Source of the DNA: Scatophagus argus
Lineage: Eukaryota; Chordata; Actinopteri; Scatophagidae
Assembly: GCF_020382885.2 (NCBI RefSeq)
Contig: NC_058499.1
Coordinates: 9,967,872-10,031,871 of the forward strand
Length of the DNA: 64,000 bases
Direction of reading: 5' to 3'
Numbering within the stretch: the stretch's first letter is position 1; the number at the start of each line of letters is the position of its first letter. This document shows, piece after piece, positions 26,301 to 36,499 of the stretch. The notes beneath the pieces were generated by a model that made no database searches, was not told the DNA's origin, and saw only the letters and a list, made by a program, of their open reading frames with translations. The position numbers were made by a program, and so were the translations under genes.

Positions 26301-26421
26301 CGCTCAAGGTTTCCCGGGCCTCCGATCCCGTCCGATCCGTCTCCGAGCCCAGCCATCGCTGCAGCTGATCCTGCCGTCGCTGTTTGGCAGCTTCGGACCG
26401 GGAATGGTCAGTGGCCGCCAT
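13075..26421 (-). CDS. ppp1r12c: Myosin phosphatase targeting subunit, PPP1R12C-like
   Basis: Targets protein phosphatase 1 to myosin and other cytoskeletal substrates. Twenty-five coding exons: 26421-26146, 23010-22880, 22662-22544, 21563-21407, 21256-21112, 21006-20932, 20810-20731, 19602-19397, 19275-19166, 19076-18882, 18711-18629, 18527-18438, 18263-18162, 18074-17979, 17878-17788, 17669-17538, 17445-17343, 17232-17129, 16941-16882, 16787-16765, 16662-16599, 16508-16404, 14493-14443, 14183-14133, 13161-13075. All phases fit; 911 aa. The PP1-docking motif KVRF is at 48-51. Ankyrin repeats follow at about 55-300 ([36 protein letters not shown]). Then come a Ser/Glu-rich acidic patch, SASSPRLSS, the ROCK-type site RRST (Thr651) before [11 protein letters not shown], and a C-terminal coiled coil with an intact leucine zipper ending [26 protein letters not shown] resembles PPP1R12C more than PPP1R12A or B, but 911 aa is longer than human PPP1R12C (about 782), so the paralogue call is less sure than the family. 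Confidence 0.88.
13385..13825 (+). repeat. Dispersed repeat copy 2 (same family as 6395-6790)
   Basis: Lies in the last ppp1r12c intron. It carries TTTGACATTTGGGAAATATT, AAATATGAAGCTATAACCAT, TTAGCTTAGCATAAAGACTG, GGAAACAGGGGAAAC and AAAGCTCACTAATAGATACC. These blocks come in the order known for an abundant percomorph repeat. The 6.4-6.8 kb copy keeps mainly the right half and this one the left half plus part of the right. Confidence 0.6.
14209..14248 (+). repeat. (GT)n microsatellite in ppp1r12c intron
   Basis: GT-rich tract, imperfect at the left end. In the ppp1r12c transcript it reads as a CA repeat and lies 26 bases upstream of the exon at 14183-14133. Confidence 0.9.
14326..14356 (+). 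repeat. (GT)n microsatellite in ppp1r12c intron
   Basis: Second GT tract in the same 259-base intron (14184-14442), also a CA repeat in the transcript. Confidence 0.9.
14494..16403 (-). other. Intron of ppp1r12c, no gene seen
   Basis: A 1.9 kb intron. It contains a GCTAACGTTAGCTAACATTA stretch at about 15581-15602 and a similar TTAGC-rich patch near 16100. No coding signal is recognised. Confidence 0.5.
19603..20730 (-). other. Intron of ppp1r12c, no gene seen
   Basis: AT-rich intron with an ACA/CACA tract next to its donor end (20688-20720). In the transcript the sequence just after the 5' splice site is therefore GU-rich, which could bind splicing factors. Nothing else is recognised. Confidence 0.5.
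20688..20720 (+). repeat. (CA)n microsatellite next to a ppp1r12c donor site
   Basis: Imperfect CA tract ending 11 bases from the exon end at 20731; it is a GU repeat in the minus-strand transcript. Confidence 0.85.
21564..22543 (-). other. Intron of ppp1r12c, no gene seen
   Basis: About 1 kb of AT-rich sequence with a short poly-T run near 21900. No coding or repeat family was recognised. Confidence 0.5.
23011..26145 (-). other. First intron of ppp1r12c
   Basis: A 3.1 kb intron separating the KVRF-containing first exon from the ankyrin exons. It holds the duplicated dispersed repeat at 23530-23820 and a 222-codon open frame on the minus strand (25057-24389) of unknown meaning. Near its 5' end are TTAGC/AACGTT-rich motifs (25925-26022). 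It corresponds in position to intron 1 of human PPP1R12C, the site known as AAVS1. Confidence 0.6.
23530..23820 (+). repeat. Dispersed repeat with an internal duplicated unit
   Basis: Two similar units of about 60 bases occur at 23562-23622 and 23699-23758. Each starts with GACCTGAATGTCT, continues with TATGACAATCC or CATGACAATCC, and ends in GTTGAGA(C/T)ATTTCA. The block ends in CAACAGCCGACCAACAGACC. This matches a repeat with CAATCCATCCAATAGTTGTT that is frequent in percomorph genomes. Confidence 0.55.
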
Positions 26422-26424
26422 CTT
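26414..26424 (-). promoter_or_regulatory. YY1-type motif overlapping the ppp1r12c start codon
   Basis: On the minus strand the start context reads AAGATGGCGGC, which equals the YY1 consensus; the ATG of the motif is the initiator codon. This arrangement is known for many housekeeping genes, where the transcription start lies close upstream. Surrounding DNA is GC-rich. Function is inferred. Confidence 0.5.
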
Positions 26425-26449
26425 CCCTGGTCTGATTCAGCTCATGGTA

Positions 26450-28140
26450 CGAGGAGAAGTGGAGAGGACGGTTTGGATTGAGCCTCTCCCGGGATGCGCC
26501 CCCTGGTGGACACACACTGGAAACAAACCATGAACTTCAGAGCGAACTTCTGACTGAACAGTGGCAGACCTATGCTGCCTTCAAGTGCTACTCGGAAATT
26601 CGTTTTGCCAAGGACGTGACCGTATTTTTTCGTAGTACTTCACTGTGGTTGCTTTTCCGTCTAAAACAAATACAAAACAGATATTAATGTCACTGAGACT
26701 ATGACTTACAAGACAACGATGAAGATTAAAAAAACAACAACAACAGTACACAAATTAGAGTTCATACAAATAACCTTAATAAATCAGTATTTTTTTAGTG
26801 TCATGGCATATTTAATTTTAGTATGATTTATTTGCAGTGGCACAAGCACTATACCATCTCAAGACCCAAATTCTAAATATAGGCTTACTAAAAATGTATC
26901 ATTTTGGCAGGTGTTCTCTTTTTTGTCTATTTTGTAGTGCCATTAGGTGATCATGTGCTGCTACATAAACATCTATATTTATAGGGAGCAAATAAGGTGA
27001 CTGGCTGATTGACCAACTGTTTATTTTGAATATATAACACACACAAATACAGGTAAAAGACTTGTCGTCATTTAAGATTCAGATTAAAATCTGCATTGAC
27101 ACCAGCTCATGATGGACTTACCGTGGCTGTCTGGGTGAGAATCACAACCAAGCGGTTTACTTTAATAATAGACAGATAAGTAATAGATTGCTTATCCCTT
27201 ATTGCTTATCCCAGGCTTCCCAGTCTGAAACTTCAGAGGTGAGCTAAACATATGAAAATAAAAAAGGGGCCTGTTTGAGCTAGTTTCAATTTTCCGACTT
27301 CTCCTGAAGGTATTGTCAAGTATCTACTGGACCATAGCGTACGTAAACATCTCTGTAATGTAAAATCTCAGTTCAACAAATGTTTTGGTTTTGTGGCAAA
27401 ACTGTTTGCTTGAGTCTAACAAGGACACCCGCTTAAGCAGCTTTCGTAACGGAATCAGAACAGATAAAACTGTGAGATGGCTTCGTTTGTGAGTTGCGAG
27501 CAGGACGACCGCACTGCAGAGGGGATTCCCGGCGTGCGCCTCTAGTGTTGACAGTACGGTACTTTGTCTGTTGACTGTCTGTTCCACACTAAATCCTCTT
27601 TGTTATAATGACTGCGTTTGTTGCCATCTGTTTTATTTTGAGCGTTTGAGTTGAGATAAGAGATTCGTTTGTTTTAGTAGATAATATGACGCATATTATG
27701 AGGCGGTGAAAAAGTGAGACCAAAATAAGTGAAAGAAAATAGGCCTATTAAAGATTCTTTCAACTTTCAGTTAGTAAATTAGCTTAAAATGTACAAATGA
27801 ATAGATTCAAATTAATACAGATTTGCAAAAAAAAACATAAAACAACAATTAACAATTAAACTCAACTTTGCAGCATTCAATAGTAAAATGAACCAGAAAC
27901 TCATTTAATCTTTTGTATTCAACCCGAGATGCCGACTTCCATGTTTCACACTGTTTATGTTACCCTTTTGGCAAACTGTGTCCTACTGTACATGAAAAAG
28001 CTTCTTTATTACACTGACAGGTCAGGAATCAGCTGAGATTATTTGTCATTTTGCTCAAATCATCTTGAACCCTCCCAAGAACCCCCCTTCAGGGTAGTCA
28101 CAGAAAAAACACTCAAACGCTGCTGTTAATGGTGAACAAT
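26450..28140. other. Spacer between ppp1r12c 5' end and pnpla2 3' end
   Basis: AT-rich sequence with no recognised gene or repeat. The part next to 26450 should contain the ppp1r12c promoter, though no TATA box is evident. Confidence 0.45.
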
Positions 28141-28145
28141 ACCGG

Positions 28146-28151
28146 TTTATT
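28146..28151 (-). terminator. Candidate polyadenylation signal of pnpla2
   Basis: AATAAA on the minus strand about 1.05 kb past the pnpla2 stop. The interval 28152-29203 holds no other recognised feature and fits the 3' UTR. Confidence 0.5.
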
Positions 28152-29203
28152 TACTGATCACATTCCCTGAAACATTGTGACAGTATGTTAAATTCACTTG
28201 GCAATTATTCCCTTAAAACACTAAGGCACAACTTGGCACTCAATCACACAGTTTCTTATAGTACACAGCAGGCTATTACCTAAGGAGCTCATATGAAGTC
28301 GTACAGTGACATCAGATGAGAAAGTGCAATTCAGATTCAACTGATTCTTCGATGAATAAAAAACAAATCACATTTTTGATTTACTGTGTTATGTGTTAAA
28401 CTGAAAAAAAAACCTGTAGTGTAACTCTTTAAGCAGAGATTCAAATTTAAAATGAAATGTAAAAGTGTTGTGACTTACATGTGGGAAAACCAAGATGATA
28501 GAACAGAACAAAGAAGTTTTTTAATATAAATACGCAAGACATGAATATTCACACAATCCTAGAGACATAAAGACGATGTGTTTTCTCACAATACTGCATT
28601 GACGCTTGCATCAAATAAATGGAGTAACTACCGGTAACAAACAGATTGTGCATCCACTGTTTTCCCTCCTCCAGTCAGTCTCATCCACCACAAGTAACTT
28701 GGAGCTCACAGCCAGACGCAGCAGGAACATTGTGCTTAACAACTGGTCTGACTTCATTCCACTAAAAACACTTGCCTGTTTTAACCATGCTACTTCAAGT
28801 GCGCACTTTACTTTGTAACATCTTGTAATTCAAGTTTGTACATGACTGTCAGAGCACATGGACTAAATTTAAATGCATCTCTGTAGACGTACAGACATAC
28901 TGTGTCCGTAGGCTGGCCTGCCTACACTGTAGCTAAGACTTATTTCAATGTCAGGGATTAGTCAAACAAACCTAATACACACTAACTGTAAATATGGTAA
29001 ATTATTCCCATTTCCAACCCTCACGTAAGTGGGCTGATTAGATTACTAGATGTGTTTCAGACATCCTAAAATGTACCTAAAAGTAAGGATGTAAACAGAT
29101 ATTAAAATCTGATTTTAATTAGTTTAAAATGTTCCTGGATGGAGAATAAGTGAGTCGAAACCTCAAAGCTGCAGCATCTGCGGCAGAAATCTGTCAGAGG
29201 CTC

Positions 29204-32200
29204 TTAGGAGCTACTGATGGTTTCTTCAGAGTTGGCAGCAGGTGGAATATTAAGATGACCTCTGTGCATCGTGAGGCCTTCTGAACAGAGGATGGGCAGA
29301 GAACTCTTCTCCGGTGACATCGCTTTAGTTTTGAAGGAGCCTTGCAGGTCCATGTTGATACACAGCACGCCGGACAACAGCTGCTTCTTGTACTGGTCGA
29401 GACGCATGAAGACATCTTGGACTGAGGAACTGCTCCCGTTCACCCAGGTGGGAAACAGGCTGGTGGAGCTGATCTGGTATGGGAGGGACTGGTAGTGGTG
29501 CAGCTCCAGCTGACAGGAAAACCTGGAGTGAGCATTAGCAGCATGAGGAAGAGTTGAAAATGAACCAGCTGTAACTGTTTCACTTAGTTAAGAAAACGGC
29601 AGTAACCAATAGTGTTATAACCCTGAAACACATGACAATGTTAAAGGGAAGATAATTATCATCCACATCTGCATTTCCTCTGACTGTGCTTTGGTTTATA
29701 GTGCATTTTAGCTAACTGATTAGCTCTCAAGCCTACAGCTTCACTGCTTTGTATCTCACTTTTCTGACAATGTTACTTTTCAGAGAGAAAAACCTCTAAA
29801 AACCCACCATACAATATCTACCCACCACCATCAGCAACCAGCTGGTGAGCTCAGTGAACTTTAGCAGGAAAGTGACAGATATTTTCCACAGGAGTTTGTT
29901 GATACCACAAGCAGAACTAAACGCACAGTGAGGACTTGACTTGTGGTGCCTCGTGACTGCTGGATGTGTATATAAGCAACTATTTGCAAACAAGTGTGAC
30001 TTAAGCACTTAAGAGGTGGCGATATGTCAGGGTTGTGTTCACAACACTCATGTGCTGCCCCCAACTGGCCAAAAAACATTATTGCATGTTTAGCCAAGTT
30101 GTTCACATACTGAAAACACCAGCTGACAGCTGGATGACATTTAGTGTACGGTATTCTGAAATGATTGGATGTTAAAAGTTGCCTTAAAAAGACAACTTCC
30201 ATTTTAATAAACATATGAGTTTACTGGCAAGTATTTGGCGATATAATATGTATCACCACACAGAGGTTATGATTCAATATATTTCAGACAATATGTTTAG
30301 AGACAATATGTTTGTATTGAATGAATGAATGAATGAATGAATAATTTTATTTTTGGTCACATACATCACAATACATAATACACTTTAAAAATTCACATCA
30401 AAACCAAAAAAAGGATTAGGCTGAAGCGCCTGGCTTATTGTAGCCTATCCTGAAGTTTTATTAATTTACCCAGAAAGTCAGCCAAACAAAGATCTTACTA
30501 AATGATATTACGAAATGATATTATACTAGATTTTTTTTCCATCTTTACCTTTAAGTTTTAATTTTACATTTCCTGGTAATTGTTAATTAATTTATATTTT
30601 AAAGATTTTTTGAACTTTAATAAAGAAATTATTGTTTTAAATTTGTCACTAAGCTCATTCCACAGTTCCTAAAACAGAATGTAAATAACTTTTGTGGGCA
30701 AAGAGGAAGATTTTTGTTTATAGCCCAAAATGGTATTTCCAAGGCTTTCAAGTACACAATGTCCCTAACTTTTAGAGTACTGGATTCCATGAAAAGCTTA
30801 TTAGTATGTTCACAATATGAGGCTTTGTTAATGATTCTTATTGCCCTCTTTTGAAGTTTAAATATTGAATCTGTTATTGTTTTACCAACATTTCCTCAAA
30901 TTTTCATATTCTTAGGCCTGTCTCCTTTCTGTTTGTGCTAGTGATGTGTTCATCTTCTTCCTGTCTCAGTTAACGTTACGTTGATGTGTAAGAGTCAAAA
31001 GATAGATTACAACACTGCTGTCTGGCTGTCAAGGCTATAAACGCAACACAAAATGAATTACAGCCACATGAGTTTGCATGAGATTTTGAGAATCAGTACA
31101 GTATCACAAAAGAAAATATTGCCATACTCAAGAGTAATAATATTTTCTTATACCCCTACCTGGCAGATACATGCTGGGAAAAGCTTCTGGAGGCCTGGCG
31201 AAGAATATGCTGTAGGAGTTTCAATATCTGCTCTCGAATCCACCCCACATCTTCTTGCACATCTGGCAGCCACTCCAGAAGTCTACGCATGGGATATACT
31301 GTTGTTAGTTAATCAACACAGAAGGCCAGTCAAGTATTTTCTTCAATTTGAATGCATTTATAGGCCCAAGTATTACTGTTACGGGACAGTCAGCTCAACT
31401 ATTCAATAGAAGCAATCTAAAATTTCTATTCAAAATATCACTGTTACTTTTACTGTACACAACTGTACATTTAAGACCTGAGGAGACCTACAGTTGTAAT
31501 ACTATGCTGTAATAAGCATATCTTGAGTAAAATAAGGAGGGAATGGGGTCAGATGTAATTAAGTCCTGCAATACCTGAGAGTCAAGGACAGAGCAGACTC
31601 CAGAGGGAAAGTGTAGGGGAGCATCAGGGTTGAGGCCATCCTGACAGGAAGCATGTTGCTCAGCTTCTGCACCAGGCTCCTCCTCTCCATGCAGGCCTCA
31701 ACTAGAGCTGCAGAGGGAGGCAAAGAGGGTCACAACAGTTACTCCAAGACCAGTCACAGAAATAACCTGCTGCTAAACAGGAAACACATGTAAGATATTT
31801 TCAGTATGCTGTGTCAAATAGGCTTTCTTGCAAGCAAGTACAGCATTTCTCTCTCTCACTGATGCTATGCTTCATTCAAGTCAAGTCCAGTCAAGTCAAG
31901 GGAACAACAATATAATTGAAAAGTGGTCAAAAAACCTACCCACAATAGGACAGAGTGTCCTGTTCCAGCACCAACTCATTTGTATAAAATACTTTGGAGA
32001 ACAATACTTTAAAATAGAACGGACTATTATGCTATTATACTATATTATAGCGTATTGAAATTTAACGTATTTATTCTACCATCCAGGCAGCCACCGGTTC
32101 TGATTTAGTATAACAATCAACATGGAGAATCTTGGTACTTGTTTGAGTTAGTCCCCGACAATTAATTTAATTCATCCACACAAAAACATCTTCGACTTCC

Positions 32201-35200
32201 TGTCTACTCATCAAGCGCAGACCAAATGCAAGCTTCAGCAGATGTTCCGCTATCCTCTCCGACAAATGTCTGACGAGGTTTCATGGGCTCACCCGGACGT
32301 TGTTTGTGACATTGTGCGTGTAATTATTGCTCCTACAGCAACATTATCTGCTCAGATCAATCTGCCATTTTAAATTGCATCTTTTCACAAACAGAACACG
32401 TGCAAATGGACAAATATGTGAAACCCAACTAAGCCTTGATTGTGTTTTACATGCAAACTTATTCTTCTGTAATATGCTACCTCTGTGCAGGGTGGGTGGA
32501 AGGTTATCGAAGAAATGCTCCTCTATTGAGGAGCTGCAGTGAACCATCACTGCTCCCTCTTCCACATACAGCTTTGCCTCTTCTTCATCACTTTTATTGT
32601 CCTCCTCGTCATCGTTATAGTCCTCATTTTCTTCGCCACGAGCCAGCAGGGGCCTGTCTCTTTGAGGCCCGTTGAAGTTAAGCAATCCTGACAACAGAAG
32701 GAAGTGTGAAAGCGTTATGTTTTTTCTTATCTGTAATCAGTGGGGGACTCATTTCTGAATTAGTTAAATTTATTCAAGTTATTCATATTTTTAATTTACT
32801 TTACTTTATTAATCCCAAACTGGGAAATTACTTCTCTGCATTTAACCCATCACTGATTGAAACCCACACACATGCAACATGCAGTGAAACACACAGGAGC
32901 AGTGGGCTCCATCAAGTGCCCAGGGAGCATACTGGGAATTAAGTGCCTTGCTCAAGGGCACATCAGCCAGCTAATGGGGGGTGGGGACATTATCACTCCA
33001 CCACACTCAAATTTTTCCTGCCTGTCCGGTGGGGGAATCGAATCAGCGACCTTCCGATCACAAGCCACATCTCCAACCTCTAGGCCACGGCTGCCCCCAA
33101 ATAGTAATCAACATAATTATAAATGTTGATTTTGTAACACCATGTTAGTAAAGTAAATAAGTAGACATCATGAGTACATATTAATAATGTATGTAATGTA
33201 TAATTAATGTTCTGACAAATGATCAATTGGGCTTGCAGAGCATAAAAAACAAAATGTAAACCCCTGCTTCTTACCATTCTTCTTCAAAAAGTGCAGAGCG
33301 TCTTTATATCCCTGCTTACACATGGCCTTCATAACCTGCATTCAAAACAAACACATACATCCATCTGTCCTGAGTCCTCTAGGTTTATTCCAGTTCATCT
33401 GAGTTTATCTGCCGACATGTGTTTGTGTGTGAGTGCGTGTATGGATCTGGCTGTAATCAGGTGACCCACCATTGGGTCTGGAGGGAAAAGTGCCCTGGAG
33501 ACTCTGTAGAGGTTGGTGAGAGTGAACTGGATGCTTGTGTTGGTGAATCGCAGCTCGTGTATGTTGGTCGAGGTGTCTCGGGGGCAGATGTCGCTCTCTC
33601 CAGAAAACGGGGACACGGTGATGGTGTTTTTCAGCTCATACTGAGGAAGGTTGTCTGAGATTCCTCCATCCACATATCGCTGAAGATAAAAGATAAATAT
33701 TAGCCTGAGAGCCAGCAGAATTCCTCCTTAATATTGACTGTAACTTTGAGGGCACTGAAGCGATCGATACACAGGATATGGTAATAGTGACATCACATCC
33801 TGTGTATTGATTCATGTTTGTTTTTATTAAAGCTGGTGAACTTTTAAACTTGCCGTGTGTGTCAACAGATAAGGACAGAATGACATCAGTCTTTCTGAAT
33901 TTGAGCCATTGGGGGCAGGAGAGGACAGAACAACCTTAATGCCTCTGCCAACATGGTTACATCTGGCTCTGCCACTCTCATAGTTTGGTCACATGCACTG
34001 CACACACACAAGCACATGTCAGCACTTAAAACCCATCACAGAGGCCACAGAGGGAGGGCGGGACTGCTGGCATTGCCTAATAATATTTCCCAGAAAACCT
34101 TTGTCCCAGAAACGTGTCCAGGATAAAACACTGAAGTTCTATTTTGCCCTTTAGTGTGAGCTCCTGCTCCAGAGGAATCTATCACTTTTTTCACACATGT
34201 GCCATTCAGAACAAACACATTCTTGAGGAAGGGAGAGCTCTGAAGTGGGGCATTTACACGTACAGAAAAGTGCCAAAAGTAACAACAAAACACAATGAGA
34301 GGAAGTACAGTTCACAATTGAAGCAAAGGAGCAAGTTGGTCCGGTCATTAGCAGCAATGCCTGACATGTTTACAATCAATGAAATTACGAAGGCAATTTC
34401 CTTACACTAAATCAAATACAGGATATTGGCAAAATACGGACAGTGCACACATTCTGAATGATGCTGAATCTACTCACCACTCCTTGTAGTGTGGGAGGAA
34501 TGAGGCCGCAATACACGGGGATGTAGGCGCTGCAGACACATGCCTGTTATCGAAAGAGATAATACACAAAACATAGTTTTTTGACAATATGTTATACAAT
34601 GATATTATATTGGTATTACAGTGAAAACCTACATATTATTAGTTATCAATATCATGATGTAACTGAAATGCTCATATAGGATACATTACTAGAGATGAGT
34701 CAACAGTCCCTGCTTATCATTTGGGCTGCAACAATTTCCTCATCGATTACCCCGGAGATTATTCTTTTGATTTATCGACTGGTTGTTTTGTCTTTAAAAT
34801 GTCCAAACAGTGAGAAAATATATAGTAATAAGTTTTCCAGAGCCCAGAGAATTTCCTGTGTCTGACCAACAGCCCAATGCACAAAGATATTCAATATAAA
34901 ACAATATAAAAAGCAGCAAATTCCCACATTTGAAAAAAGCTGTAAAATCATATCATATCACACATTACTGATAATTATGTAAGAATGTTCTTCAGTGTAA
35001 ATCAGTATTGAGGTACTCAATCAACTGTATCTTGATATCTTATGTCATTAAAGTCTCCTGCAAAAGAAAAATTGAGTCTGAGTCTGGAGGTTCACCTGCA
35101 CCAGCTCCTCCTTGCTGTTGAAGTGCGACACCAGGACATTTTCTCCATCTGTCACTCGGGTAAGGGAGATTCCTAACCGCCCGTTGGCCTCATGGTGACA

Positions 35201-36451
35201 ATCAGCTGGCAGGGTGCGGCGCAACATGTGACGCACAATCTTCACCAGATTAAAGGAGGGATGCATGGGTCCGAGGAACCGCTTCCTCGCCTCTTTGGCA
35301 ACATCGATGATGCTCGCACCAGCCTCTCCTGCGAAGACATTATGACATTGATACTGTAAATGATTACATGAAGAAAAGACAGAACTTTGTTTATCACAAG
35401 CACATTTTTGGGACTTAATAAAGTTCATCATGCAACTGTACTTTGTAAATATAATAAAATCAGCAGTTTCAATTAAGTGATTATTTTAATTGTAAATGAA
35501 TCTTTGTGAATGCTTTCTTATGATACTTTCTTCCACTGACCTGGAAAGGACTTTGACAAAGGACTTGAGTAAGTTTTAAGGTACTTTGGTACGTTTCCAT
35601 TTTATGCTACTTCATTATTTTACTCTGCTAGAATTCAGAAAGAAATATTGTTCTTTTACTCCCTTACTTTACTAGCACATGCTTTATATGTTGCAGATAA
35701 ACATATAAAGCATGAGCTCAATTTACGATTCCAATAATTAATTAACAAATACAATCAACTAATAAATCAAGCACTAGTTTTGATTAAGCTACCAGGCCAT
35801 ATACACTACAGAGTAGTTAAAATTAGCTGCAACATTAATGTGGTTCTTACACATTAATGCTCCTTTAATCTAGTAATAAGTATGATACGTATCTTCAGTA
35901 CTTTTTACTTTCACTAATTTTAACTGTAGCATTGTTACTTTTGCTTAAGTAAAACATCTGAGTGCTTCTTCTTCACTAAAATGCTGCTTACATGTTAATA
36001 CAGCAAAAGTAATAATCCACTCCTATAGCAAAAGGGGTGAGTCTGAATCATGAGTACTGCCAATGATAACATTTTACTGGAAATACTTGTAATTTTACTT
36101 AAATTAAAATTTGAATGTAAGACTTTGACTTATCAGGGTGGACGCATGTGTAATCTGAGGACTTCTACCACAATTGGTAGCACAGAAAAGTCTTCACATT
36201 TGTACCTCCACTTAACTTTGAGTTTAAAGCGAGTTCAAAGCTTAAATACTCAAAAGATACGCACCGAGACACACTCCAGTGACCAGGGCAGTGGCGGTCA
36301 GAGCTCCAGCTGATGCTCCATAAATGTGCTTGGCGTTTTGCACCAGAAAAGGAGCCTGCTCCACCAGACAGCTCGCAACACCGACGTGGTAGATGCCGAG
36401 GAAGCCGCAACCTGCAAAAGAGATGTTCCACGGCGAGTCTAAAGGAAACAT
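29204..36451 (-). CDS. pnpla2: Adipose triglyceride lipase (ATGL, patatin-like phospholipase domain 2)
   Basis: Catalyses the first step of triglyceride hydrolysis on lipid droplets, giving diacylglycerol and a fatty acid. Nine coding exons: 36451-36265, 35328-35096, 34543-34478, 33679-33470, 33335-33275, 32687-32481, 31707-31575, 31282-31160 and 29522-29204; phases fit and give 512 aa (human 504). The patatin domain has the oxyanion motif GCGFLG at 14-19, the nucleophile in GASAG (Ser47) and the dyad acid in DGG (Asp166), at the same numbers as in human. Near-identical stretches include [20 protein letters not shown] and [20 protein letters not shown]. The last exon needs the acceptor CTCCAG at 29523; the nearer CTGTCAG would break the frame. 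Residues of about 265-290 form a strongly acidic tract (Asp/Glu-rich, [14 protein letters not shown]) that human ATGL largely lacks. The C-terminal half holds the hydrophobic lipid-droplet region ([16 protein letters not shown]). The protein starts [11 protein letters not shown], like human MFPREKTWNIS. Confidence 0.95.
30318..30342 (+). repeat. (GAAT)n microsatellite
   Basis: About six ATGA/GAAT units in an intron of pnpla2, at the left edge of an AT-rich LINE-like segment. Confidence 0.85.
30343..30920 (-). mobile_element. Possible LINE 3' remnant next to a GAAT tail
   Basis: The segment beside the GAAT tract contains GGTCACATACATCACAATAC and, further right, TTCTTATTGCCCTCTTTTGA. This pattern resembles non-coding 3' ends of fish LINEs whose tails are short tandem repeats, which would place the element on the minus strand with the GAAT tract as its tail. 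No reverse transcriptase reading frame remains, so the family is unsure. Confidence 0.3.
32796..33098 (-). mobile_element. tRNA-derived SINE in pnpla2 intron
   Basis: Read on the minus strand, the element begins with GGGGGCAGCCGTGGCCTAGA, with an A box GTGGCCTAGAGGTTGG. The B box CTGATTCGATTCC follows about 50 bases later. The body contains GTGCCCTTGAGCAAGGCACT and a tail TTTCCCAGTTTGGGATTAAT, then TAAAGTAAAGTAAA. Both polymerase III boxes are recognisable, so it is a fairly intact copy of a widespread teleost SINE-like element. Confidence 0.75.
34722..34960 (+). repeat. Dispersed repeat (GGGCTGCAACAATTTCCTCA family)
   Basis: Lies in an intron of pnpla2. Blocks GGGCTGCAACAATT, ATCGATTACC, TTTATCGACTGGTTGTTTTG, TAAAATGTCCAAACAGTGAG and GCACAAAGATATTCAATATA come in the order of an abundant percomorph repeat. 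No coding capacity. Confidence 0.6.
35540..36150 (+). repeat. Dispersed repeat (TTTTACTTAAGTAAA family), long copy
   Basis: Occupies most of the first pnpla2 intron. Recognisable blocks are TTGATTAAGCTACCAGGCCA, TTAGCTGCAACATTAATGTG, CAAAAGTAATAATCCACTCC, GGGTGAGTCTGAATCATGAG and TTTTACTTAAATTAAAATTT. The same terminal motif appears in the short copy at 4790-4940. It is one of the commonest repeats in percomorph introns. Confidence 0.6.
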
Positions 36452-36499
36452 ACCGGTGACCGTCCACAGCCGTATCAAGCGGGGCAAAGGGTTAAGGTT

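Noticed and set aside
29204-29521. Acceptor CTGTCAG at about 29510 as the start of the last pnpla2 exon
   Set aside because: It would put the reading frame out of phase; the acceptor CTCCAG just upstream keeps the frame and adds RFSCQ.
36452-36487. N-terminal extension upstream of the pnpla2 ATG
   Set aside because: The extension would have to begin at a TTG codon; the first ATG in frame is at 36451 and matches the human N-terminus.
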